NCBI GenBank assembly: GCA_027494165.1
Contig: JAOSJM010000001.1
Span: forward strand, 1,240,001-1,304,000
Length of the DNA: 64,000 nucleotides
Source of the DNA: Acidimicrobiia bacterium
GTDB taxonomy: Bacteria; Actinomycetota; Acidimicrobiia; IMCC26256; JAOSJM01
Direction: 5' to 3'
Under the pieces are notes generated by a model. The model had not been told where the DNA came from. It searched no databases and was given only the letters and a program-made list of their open reading frames with translations. Every line of letters begins with the position of its first letter. The stretch's first letter is position 1. The position numbers were made by a program, and so were the translations under genes. Positions 52,937-60,892 of this stretch are shown here, in pieces.

Positions 52937-53752
52937 ATGGTCATCCCCCTGCGCGACGACAACCCGACGTCCCGGTTGCCGCTGGTCACCGTCCTGTTGA
53001 TCGCCGCGAACCTCGTCGTCTTCGCGTTCCTGCAACCCCACGACTCCCCCCGGGAGGAGACCCGGTTCTTCGTCGAGCACGCCGCGATCCCCTGCGAGCT
53101 GCGCCAGGGCACGCCGATCACGGCCGTGGAGTTCAACACCGGGCGGTGCGACGCGGACGCGGCCCGCGAGGTGGGGAGCGTCCAGCCGTACCCCGACAAG
53201 AACGTCTTCCTCGCCGGGCTCGTCTCGATGTTCCTGCACGGGTCGTGGTTCCACGTCCTCGGCAACATGCTGTTCCTGTGGATCTTCGGCAACAACGTCG
53301 AGGACCGCTTCGGGCCGGTCGGCTTCGCCGTCTTCTACGTCGGAGCCGGCGCGGTCGCGCTGCTCGCCCACGTGCTGGCCGACGCCGGGTCCACGGTCCC
53401 GGTCGTGGGGGCCTCGGGGGCCGTCGCCGGCGTGATGGGGGCCTACCTCGTGTTCTGGCCCCACGCCCGCGTCCTCACGATCGTCCCGCTGCTGCTGTTC
53501 GTGCTCGTCTACCTCCCGGCGTCGGTCGTGCTCCTCCTCTGGTTCGGGCTCCAGTTCCTCACCAGCCCGAACTCGGGGGTGGCCTGGGTCGCCCACGTCG
53601 GGGGGTTCCTCCTCGGTGCGGCGGTCGCGCTCGTGCTCCGGCCGTGGTTCGGCCCGCCGCCACGCCCCCGAGCGGTCCCCCCGCCCCGGGGGCCGTGGGA
53701 CCGTCCCGGCCCCTGGGACCGCGACGACCGGTGGGACCCCTGGAGCCGGTGA
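52937..53752 (+). CDS. Rhomboid-family intramembrane serine protease
   Basis: 271 residues, about six transmembrane helices. The oxyanion motif HGSWFHVLGNMLFLW (near residue 97), catalytic Ser in GASGAVAGVMGA (near 159) and His in AHVGGFLLGA (near 220) are all intact, so it is expected to be active. A 50-residue Pro/Arg/Trp-rich cytoplasmic tail (PPPRGPWDRPGPWDRDD) follows the last helix. Substrate unknown. It is divergent from the tlyA operon and converges with the HAD phosphatase. Confidence 0.93.
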   Translation: MVIPLRDDNPTSRLPLVTVLLIAANLVVFAFLQPHDSPREETRFFVEHAAIPCELRQGTPITAVEFNTGRCDADAAREVGSVQPYPDKNVFLAGLVSMFLHGSWFHVLGNMLFLWIFGNNVEDRFGPVGFAVFYVGAGAVALLAHVLADAGSTVPVVGASGAVAGVMGAYLVFWPHARVLTIVPLLLFVLVYLPASVVLLLWFGLQFLTSPNSGVAWVAHVGGFLLGAAVALVLRPWFGPPPRPRAVPPPRGPWDRPGPWDRDDRWDPWSR

Positions 53753-53762
53753 CGGGGTCCGT

Positions 53763-54581
53763 TCAGGCCGACCGCTCGACGCGCAGCTCGGTCCGCAGCG
53801 AGTCGGCCAGCTCACCGAGGTCGGCGGCCACCCAGCGCGGCGGGGGGTCGGGGACACGCTCCCCGCCCGCCTCCCCGTCCCCACTCGTCACGCCCGAGAG
53901 CACGAGCGCGAACGGCCAGCCCAGGGCGGCGGCCAGCGCCCCGTCCGTCGAGGGCCGGTCGCCCACGACGACGCCGCGTGCACCGAGCCGCTCGTGGACG
54001 AGGGCCACCATGGCCGCCTCGGGCTTCCCCGCGACCTCCGGTCTTCGTCCGGCGGCCGTGGCCACCGCGGCGACGAGGGCCCCGTTCCCGGGGAGGAGGC
54101 CTCCTGCGACGGGGTAGGTCGCGTCGAGGTTCGTGGCCACGAACCGGGCGCCGTCGCGCACGGCCGCCGACGCCCGGTGCAGCCGCTCGAAGTCGAACGT
54201 CCGGTGCCACCCCACGACCACCGCGTCCGCCGGCCCCTCGGCCACGACGCGAAACCCCCGGGCCGCCAGCGCCTCCTCGACCCCGGGCCCGGAACAGGCG
54301 AGCACCGTGCTCCCGGCCGGATGGCTCGCCGCCAGCAGCGCCGCCGCGGCGTGGGCGCTCGTGATCACGTCGTCGGGACCCGCCGGCACGCCCGACCGGG
54401 CCAGTCTCGCCACCACGTCGGCGGTCGTCGCGCTCGAGTTGTTCGTCACGAACCCGACCCGGATGCCGGCGCCCCGTAGCCGGGCCACGCCGTCGGCGGC
54501 TCCCGGGACGGGTTCCTCACCCCGCCAGACCACGCCGTCGAGGTCGCAGCAGACGACCGGGAGGGAGGAGTCGGAGGTCAA
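53763..54581 (-). CDS. HAD-superfamily phosphatase (NagD/PGP type)
   Basis: 272 residues. HAD motif I CDLDGVVWRG (DxD near residue 13), motif II FVTNNSSAT, motif III KPEAAMV and motif IV VVGDRPSTDGALA. The cap is of the C2 NagD type. In the equivalent position M. tuberculosis Rv1692 is a glycerol-3-phosphate phosphatase, a plausible activity here. The TTG start at 54581 overlaps the TPR gene stop as TTGA; TTG is unusual in this window but it is the only start that keeps the coupling and the motif I distance. Confidence 0.88.
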   Translation of the reverse strand: MTSDSSLPVVCCDLDGVVWRGEEPVPGAADGVARLRGAGIRVGFVTNNSSATTADVVARLARSGVPAGPDDVITSAHAAAALLAASHPAGSTVLACSGPGVEEALAARGFRVVAEGPADAVVVGWHRTFDFERLHRASAAVRDGARFVATNLDATYPVAGGLLPGNGALVAAVATAAGRRPEVAGKPEAAMVALVHERLGARGVVVGDRPSTDGALAAALGWPFALVLSGVTSGDGEAGGERVPDPPPRWVAADLGELADSLRTELRVERSA

Positions 54582-54964
54582 CCGTCGCCCTCCGTGACCT
54601 CGGCGAGCGCCCGGCGGTAGCTCTCCTCGTCGGGCCGCATGGCGGCGGCGAGCTTGAGGTGGCCGCGGGCACCGCGACGGTCGCCGGTCCGCCAGAGGCT
54701 CAGCCCGAGCCCGAAGTGGGCGTAGTCGTTCACCGGGTCCAGGTCGACCGCCTTGGCGAACTCCGCTTCGGCGTCCCCGAAGCGCCCGCTTCGGTAGTAG
54801 GCGCGCCCCAGCGCCTCCCGGATCGAGCCCTTCTCGGGCTCCAGCTCGCGCGCCCGCTCGAGCGCGACGGCCGCCGCGTGCGGGTTGGCCGTCTCGAGGA
54901 GCCGGGTCCCCTCCCGGAAGGCGTCGTACGCGCCCCCTCCGACGTTCCCCCTGGCGTCCTCCAT
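54578..54964 (-). CDS. Tetratricopeptide repeat protein
   Basis: 128 residues with about three TPR units (AYDAFREGTRLLETANPHAA, REALGRAYYRSGRFGDAEAE, AHFGLGLSLWRTGDRRGARG). It is a soluble protein-binding scaffold. The same position in M. tuberculosis (Rv1691) also encodes a TPR protein. The ATG at 54964 has GGAGGAGG ten bases upstream. It is divergent from the DUF1015 gene. Confidence 0.86.
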   Translation of the reverse strand: MEDARGNVGGGAYDAFREGTRLLETANPHAAAVALERARELEPEKGSIREALGRAYYRSGRFGDAEAEFAKAVDLDPVNDYAHFGLGLSLWRTGDRRGARGHLKLAAAMRPDEESYRRALAEVTEGDG

Positions 54965-55043
54965 CGCTCGGTGGCCTCCTCCACCCCTGCGCCCGCAGGC
55001 CGTGTGCGACAATCCCCGTCGCACCCGACGGAACGAGCGAGAC

Positions 55044-56296
55044 GTGCCCCAGTTCCTCCCCTTCCGGGGGATCCGATACCGGCTCTCCGACCACCCGGAC
55101 GCCCCTGGAGGCGTCGCCGACGTCGGTGCCGTCACCGCTCCACCCTACGACGTGATCGACGAGGACGAGCGCGTGGTGCTGCGTGACCGCCATCCCCGGA
55201 ACTCGGTCCGCCTGATCCTTCCCGAGCCCCGTCCCGGCGTCGGCCGCTACGAGGCAGCGGCGGCCGACCTGAGGACCTGGCAGGCCGACGGGGGCTCGTG
55301 GCCGACCGGGAACCCCGGTTCTACGGGTACCGGATGGAGTTCCGCGACGAGGACGGCCACCCACGCCGCACGAGCGGGTTCCTCGGTGCGCTGGCCCTCG
55401 CCGGGCCGGGCTCCGAGGTCCTCCCCCACGAGCGCACCCTCCCGAAGGCGAAGTCCGACCGGCTCGCCCTGCTGCGCGCCACCCGGGCGAACCTCGACCC
55501 CGTGTGGGCCCTGTCCCTCGCCCCGGGCCTCACCGACCTCCTGCCCGCGACCGTGCTCGCCGAGTGCACCGACGACGAGGGCGTGCGCCACCAGCTCCTC
55601 GACGGCGGCGACCCCGATCTGATCGCCGCGGTGCAGGAGTCCGTCGGAAGGGCGCCGGTGGTGCTGGCCGACGGCCACCACCGCTTCGAGACCGCCACGA
55701 CCTTCCGCGACGAGGAGCGGGCCGAGGGGCACCGGGTCCCCGGCGCCGACGCCATCATGGCCCTCGTCGTCGAGCTGGCCGACAGGGAGCTGACGGTGCA
55801 GCCGATCCACCGCCTCCTCCACGGCCTCCCCCCGGGCTTCGACCTCCGGGCCGCGCTCGCCCCGTCGTTCGAGGTCCACGACGCCGGGCCGGCCACCCCC
55901 GAAGGGGTCGGGGCGCTCCGGTCCGGGATGCGCGGGCCCTCCGGGGGCCTCGGGCTCGCCGACGGAGGCGGCCTGGCCCTGCTCCGCCCGCGTCCGGACT
56001 CCCTCGAGCGCGCCCTGGCCGACGTCGCCGACGCGTTGCGGGTCGTCGACGCGACCGCGTTCGAGCGACTGGTCCTCCCGGCCCTCCCGCGCGTCGAGGT
56101 GACCTACCGCAACGACGCGGCCACGGTCGCCGCGCTCGTCACCAAGGGCGCGGCCGACGCGGCGGTGCTCCTCCGGCCCGTGACGGTGGCCCAGATCCGG
56201 GACGCCGCGACGGCCGGGCTGCGCATGCCCCAGAAGACCACGTTCTTCGCGCCCAAGCCTCGCACCGGGATGGTCTTCCGCAGCCTCGACCTCTGA
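55044..56296 (+). CDS. DUF1015 family protein (one-base frame break)
   Basis: About 417 residues. The N-terminus FLPFRGIRYRLSDHPDAPGG and APPYDVIDEDERVVL, then in a second frame FYGYRMEFRDEDGHPRRTSGFLGAL, PVVLADGHHRFETA (the ADGHHR motif of the family) and LRMPQKTTFFAPKPRTGMVF. One base missing from the G5 run at 55290-55294 joins them. DUF1015 proteins are common in bacteria and lack an assigned function; the HH pair suggests a metal or phosphate site. The GTG at 55044 was chosen because PQFLPFRG is the conserved start. Confidence 0.88.
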
Positions 56297-56302
56297 GCGC
56301 GC

Positions 56303-57328
56303 TCAGGAGACGTCCCAGACCGCCCCGGACTCCAGAAGCGCGGCGAGGTCGCCCGGGCCCGAGCGGGCGCGGGCCTCGGCGACCTGGTCCTCGACCAGCG
56401 TCTCGTAGGTGGGGCGCCGGACCGCCCGGAAGACCCCGATGGGCGTGGGCACGTCGGGCCGGTCGGCGAGCCGGGAGAGGGAGAAGGCGATGCTCGGGTC
56501 GGGACGCTGCGCGTCGTGGACGAGCAGGGACTCCTCCCCCACCTCGGCGACGGTGACGACCTCGGCCTCGCCGAAGCGGTTGAGCACCACGCCCTTCTCG
56601 AGGTCTGCCCCGAAGCGGATCGGCTCGCCGTGGCGGAGCTCGATCAGCATCTCGGCCCGCCGGGACTTGCTCGTGATCTGCTCGAAGGCGCCGTCGTTGA
56701 AGACGTTGCAGTTCTGGTAGATCTCGACGAACGCGGTCCCCGGGTGCTCGTAGGCGGCCCGGAACGTCTCCATCATGTGCTTGCGGTCCATGTCGTGGGT
56801 GCGGGCCACGAAGCCGGCCTCCGCGCCGAGCGCGAGGGAGGCGGGGTTGAAGGGGTGGTCGAGCGAGCCGAACGGCGACGACTTCGTGACCTTCCCCTCC
56901 TCGCTGGTGGGCGAGTACTGCCCCTTGGTGAGGCCGTAGATCTGGTTGTTGAACAGCAGGATGTTGAGGTCGACGTTGCGCCGCAGGGCGTGGATCAGGT
57001 GGTTGCCCCCGATGGAGAGGGCGTCGCCGTCGCCGGTGACCACCCAGACGCTCAGGTCGGGACGGGCGACGGCCAGACCGGTGGCGATCGACGGGGCCCG
57101 ACCGTGGATGCTGTGCATCCCGTAGGTGTTCATGTAGTAGGGGAAGCGGCTCGAGCAGCCGATCCCCGAGATGAACACGATCTCCTCGGGGCGTAGCCCG
57201 AGCTCGGGCATCAGGAGCTGGACGGCAGCCAGCACGGAGTAGTCGCCGCACCCCGGGCACCAACGGACCTCCTGGTCCGAGGCGAAGTCCTTGCGACCGA
57301 GGGCGGCAGGAGCGGTGGTCTCGGCCAT
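56303..57328 (-). CDS. korB: 2-oxoacid:ferredoxin oxidoreductase beta subunit (KorB)
   Basis: 341 residues. The thiamine-diphosphate site VTGDGDALSIGGNHLIHA ... NNQIYGLTKGQ and the cluster-binding WCPGCGD with IGCSSRFPYYMNTYG identify the beta subunit of a 2-oxoglutarate (or 2-oxoacid):ferredoxin oxidoreductase. It turns 2-oxoglutarate to succinyl-CoA with ferredoxin reduction, or the reverse. It overlaps korA by one base (TGATG). The specific acid cannot be determined here. Confidence 0.95.
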   Translation of the reverse strand: MAETTAPAALGRKDFASDQEVRWCPGCGDYSVLAAVQLLMPELGLRPEEIVFISGIGCSSRFPYYMNTYGMHSIHGRAPSIATGLAVARPDLSVWVVTGDGDALSIGGNHLIHALRRNVDLNILLFNNQIYGLTKGQYSPTSEEGKVTKSSPFGSLDHPFNPASLALGAEAGFVARTHDMDRKHMMETFRAAYEHPGTAFVEIYQNCNVFNDGAFEQITSKSRRAEMLIELRHGEPIRFGADLEKGVVLNRFGEAEVVTVAEVGEESLLVHDAQRPDPSIAFSLSRLADRPDVPTPIGVFRAVRRPTYETLVEDQVAEARARSGPGDLAALLESGAVWDVS

Positions 57329-59182
57329 CAGAGCATCTCCAGGATCGCGGCCTCGATCTCGGTGGACCGGAACGGGATCCCCCGGACCTGGTTGAGGCCG
57401 ATGACGTCGACGAGGTACTCCGCGCGCAGGAGGCGCGAGAGCTGCCCGAGGTTCATCTCGGGGACCAGCACCTTCTCGTAGCGGCGCAGGACCTCGCCGA
57501 GGTTGCGCGGGAACGGGTGCAGGTGCACGAGGTGGGCCACGGCGACCTTCCGCCCCTGGGCCCGCACGTCGCGCACGGCGGCCTCGATCACCCCGCGGGT
57601 GCTCCCCCACCCGAGCACCAGCAACGACGCGCCGTCGTCGTCGACCTCGAGCTCGGGGATGTCCCGGGCGATCCCGGCGATCTTGGCCGAGCGCAGCCGG
57701 GTCATCCGGTCGTGGTTGTCGGTGTCGTAGTCGACGTGGCCCGAGCCGTCGGACTTCTCCAGGCCGCCGAGGCGGTGCATCAGCCCCGGGGTCCCCGGCA
57801 CGGCCCAGGGCCGGGCCAGCGTCTCGGGGTCACGCAGGTACGGCCAGAACTCGCCGTCGTGGTTGGGCTCCGTCGCGAGCTCCACGCGCAGGTCCGGCAG
57901 GTCCTCGATCCTCGGGAGGCGCCACGGTTCCGCACCGTTGGCGAGGTAACCGTCGGAGAGCAGGATCACCGGGGTCCGGTACCGCAGGGCGATCCGGGCC
58001 GCCTCGACCGCCGTGTCGAAGCAGTGGCCGGGCGACGCGGCCGCCAGCACCGGCAGCGGGGCCTCACCGTGACGGCCGTAGAGGGCCAGCATCAGGTCGG
58101 ACTGCTCGGTCTTGGTGGGGAGGCCCGTCGAGGGCCCTCCCCGCTGCACGTCGACGAGCACGAGCGGCAGCTCCAGGCTCACCGCGAGCCCCAGGGCCTC
58201 GGCCTTGAGGTCGACCCCGGGACCCGACGTCCCGGTGACCGCGAGCCGGCCGGCGAACGCGGCGCCGATCGCCATCCCGATGGCCGAGATCTCGTCTTCG
58301 GCCTGGAGGGTTCCGGACGTCGAAGCTCTTGTGCTTGGACAGCTCGTGGAGGATGTCCGAAGCCGGCGTGATCGGGTAGGAGGCGTAGACCACGGGGAGC
58401 TCCGAGCGGACCCCGGCCGCCACGAGCCCGTACGCGAGGGCGAGGTTCCCGGTGATGTTGCGGTACCGACCCGGGCGGAGCCGCGCCGGCCGGACCTCGT
58501 AGGGGTGCTCGAAGAGCTCGGCGGTCTCGCCGAAGTGGTACCCCGCCTTGAAGGCGGCGAGGTTCGCCTCCTTGACGATCTCGTGCCGGCCGAAGCGCTG
58601 CTCGATCCACTCGAGGATCGGCTCGACGGGTCGGGTGTACATCCAGGTGATGAGACCGAGGGCGAAGAGGTTCTTGGAGCGCTCGGCGTCGCGCGGCTTG
58701 GCCCCGGTGTCCTTGGCGGCCTCGAGCGTGAGGCTCGTCATGGGCACCGGCAGCACCCGGTAGGCGTCGAGGGATCCGTCCTCGAGCGGGTTCGCGTCGT
58801 AGCCCGCCTTCTCGAGGTTGCGGGACTCGAAGGCGTCGACGTTGGCGATGATCGTCGCCCCGGTGGGGAGGTCACCCAGGTTGGCCCGCAGGGCGGCGGG
58901 GTTCATCACGACGAGGACGTTCGGGACGTCTCCGGGGGTCAGGATGTCGAAGTCCGCGATGTGGACCTGGAAGGACGACACCCCGGCGACGGTTCCGGCC
59001 GGCGCCCTGATCTCGGCCGGATAGTTCGGGAGCGTGGCGAGGTCGTTGCCGAACACGGCGCTCACGTCGGTGAAGCGGTCACCGACGAGCTGCATGCCGT
59101 CCCCCGAGTCACCGGCGAAGCGGATGACCACCCGCTCGAGGGCCTCGGGTCGGCGCGTCCTGGTCGTGGGATCTGGGGTCAC
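57328..59182 (-). CDS. korA: 2-oxoacid:ferredoxin oxidoreductase fused gamma-alpha subunit (KorA), one-base frame break
   Basis: About 617 residues. The N-terminal gamma domain (VIRFAGDSGDGMQLVGDRFTD, in parts) is fused to the alpha domain (VVYASYPITPASDILHELSKH, then FAGRLAVTGTSGPGVDLKAEAL, GGPSTGLPTKTEQSDL). Fused KorA is usual in actinobacteria such as M. tuberculosis. The change of frame occurs near 58311-58312, where VRTLQAEDE is restored by removing one base, the only break here not in a G/C run. The start is a GTG at 59182 with GAGAGAGCGAGA upstream. Confidence 0.92.
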
Positions 59183-59367
59183 GCGGTCTCGCTCTCTCGG
59201 CGACGCCTCGCACGGTGCCAACAGCCGCGCCGTGGCCGCACGGCGTCGCGACGGGCATTCGACCCGATCATACCGTCGGCCCCTCCGGGGCTCGGATCGG
59301 GACCGGGCCCGCCTCACCCCCCTCCTCACGTGCCCGGGCGCGGCATGCGTCACGATGCCCCGCGCCT

Positions 59368-59373
59368 TATGCT
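59368..59373 (+). promoter_or_regulatory. -10 box of the DUF2090 gene
   Basis: TATGCT, 44 bases before the ATG; the leader contains GGAGGGA at a good ribosome-binding distance. Confidence 0.45.
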
Positions 59374-59417
59374 CGGCCGGGGAACGGCCGCCGAGAGCAT
59401 CCGGAGGGAGCGCAGCC

Positions 59418-60326
59418 ATGGCCCTGGGCTACGACCGCAAGCTGTACGTCCTCGCGTTCGACCACCGCGGGTCGTTCCAGAAGAAGATGTTCGGGATCGC
59501 CGGGGACCCCGACGCCGAGGAGAGCGCCCGCATCTCCGACGCCAAGTCGGTGATCTTCGACGGCTTCAACCGGGCCCTGGCGGAGGGAGCGCCGAAGGAC
59601 GCGGCCGGCGTGCTCGTCGACGAGCAGTTCGGTGCCGACATCGCCCGCAAGGCCCGCGCCGACGGCTGCGTGCTCGCCATGCCCGTGGAGAAGAGTGGCC
59701 AGGACGAGTTCGACTTCGAGTACGGCGACGACTTCGGCCGCCACATCGAGGAGTTCGACCCGAGCTTCTCCAAGGTGCTCGTCCGCTACAACCCCGACGG
59801 TGACGCGGCCATGAACGCCCGGCAGAGCGAGCGGCTGCTGCGGCTGTCGGACTGGCTCCACGAGCAGGATCGGAAGTTCCTCTTCGAGCTCCTCGTGCCC
59901 GCGGAGCCGCACCAGCTCGAGAGCGTGGGCGGTGACGCCGACCGGTACGACTCGGAGGTCCGCCCGGGGCTCATGCTGCGCACGATCGCCGCGTTGCAGG
60001 AGGCGGGCATCGAGCCCGACATCTGGAAGATCGAGGGCATCGACCGTCGCGAGGACTGCGAGGCGATCGCCGCGCAGGTCCGCAGCGGGGGCCGCGACGG
60101 CGTCGGATGCGTGGTGCTGGGCCGGGGCGCCAACGCCGAGAAGGTCGAGCACTGGCTGCGGCAGGGCGCCGGCGTTCCCGGCTACCTCGGCTTCGCCATC
60201 GGCCGGACGATCTGGTGGGACGCCCTCGCCGGCTACCTGGACGGCAGCGTGTCGCGCGACGAGGCCACCGCCACGATCTCGGCCAACTACCGGCGCAACA
60301 TCGAGGTGTACGAGAGCGCCTCCTGA
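59418..60326 (+). CDS. DUF2090 (2-deoxy-5-keto-gluconate-6-phosphate aldolase-like) protein
   Basis: 302 residues, starting LYVLAFDHRGSFQKKMFG. The family corresponds to the C-terminal aldolase-like domain of IolC-type proteins of inositol breakdown (a TIM barrel of the class I aldolase group). Visible segments: VLVDEQFGADIA, KVLVRYNPDGD, FELLVPAEPHQLE, PDIWKIEGI and GFAIGRTIWWDAL. It stands alone, without inositol genes, so another ketose-phosphate substrate is possible. ATG 59418 has GGAGGGA eight bases upstream. Confidence 0.85.
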   Translation: MALGYDRKLYVLAFDHRGSFQKKMFGIAGDPDAEESARISDAKSVIFDGFNRALAEGAPKDAAGVLVDEQFGADIARKARADGCVLAMPVEKSGQDEFDFEYGDDFGRHIEEFDPSFSKVLVRYNPDGDAAMNARQSERLLRLSDWLHEQDRKFLFELLVPAEPHQLESVGGDADRYDSEVRPGLMLRTIAALQEAGIEPDIWKIEGIDRREDCEAIAAQVRSGGRDGVGCVVLGRGANAEKVEHWLRQGAGVPGYLGFAIGRTIWWDALAGYLDGSVSRDEATATISANYRRNIEVYESAS

Positions 60327-60384
60327 CGGCCGGCCTCGCCGCTCACGCCCCGGCCCACCCCGACACGCCGCCGCCCGCCCGCGC

Positions 60385-60738
60385 TCAGGCCTCGAGGCCG
60401 TCGAGCGCGGTCCGGGCCCTGCGCAACGCGCCCGCCCTCCGCCGCCGGTCCCGTCCCCGCACCACGAGCTCGGCCTCGACGTCCACCCGCGAGGCCCGCC
60501 GCCCCTCGGCCTGGAAGAAGCGCCGGCGGACCCGGCCCAGGACCACGAGCTCGTCACCTTCGGCCAGCTCCTCGACCCAGGCCGGAGGCTCCCAGAACGT
60601 CACCGGCACCGAGGTGCTCCGCCGCTCCCGGTCGGCCACCCGCACCGCGAGGCTGGCCAACCGCCGACCCGAGGGCAGGACCCGGACGTCGGGCACGCCC
60701 GAACAGGTGCCCGCCAGGACCGTCACGTTGAGGTTCAT
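60385..60738 (-). CDS. Single-stranded DNA-binding protein family, without acidic tail
   Basis: 117 residues of one OB fold (NVTVLAGTCSGVPDVRVLPSGRRLASLAV, in parts; TSVPVTFWEPPAWVEELAEGD, VLGRVRRRFFQAEG). The glycine-rich linker and the DDDIPF-like acidic tip of canonical SSB are missing; the C-terminus is basic (RGRDRRRRAGALRRAR). It is thus a paralogue rather than the main SSB. Start ATG at 60738 with GGAAGGGTGGAG upstream. Nothing else related lies nearby. Confidence 0.8.
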   Translation of the reverse strand: MNLNVTVLAGTCSGVPDVRVLPSGRRLASLAVRVADRERRSTSVPVTFWEPPAWVEELAEGDELVVLGRVRRRFFQAEGRRASRVDVEAELVVRGRDRRRRAGALRRARTALDGLEA

Positions 60739-60892
60739 GCTCCACCCTTCCGCCATCGTGTGCGCCGTGGAGGGGAATGGTCGGGGAAGGCCGACCGGAG
60801 GATACCGGGACCCTACGACGGGAACCCCCGCCTGCCCCGGGGGCTCCCGCGAGCCCGCCGGGGACGACTCCGTGGTGGGCGGGCGGGCGCAG

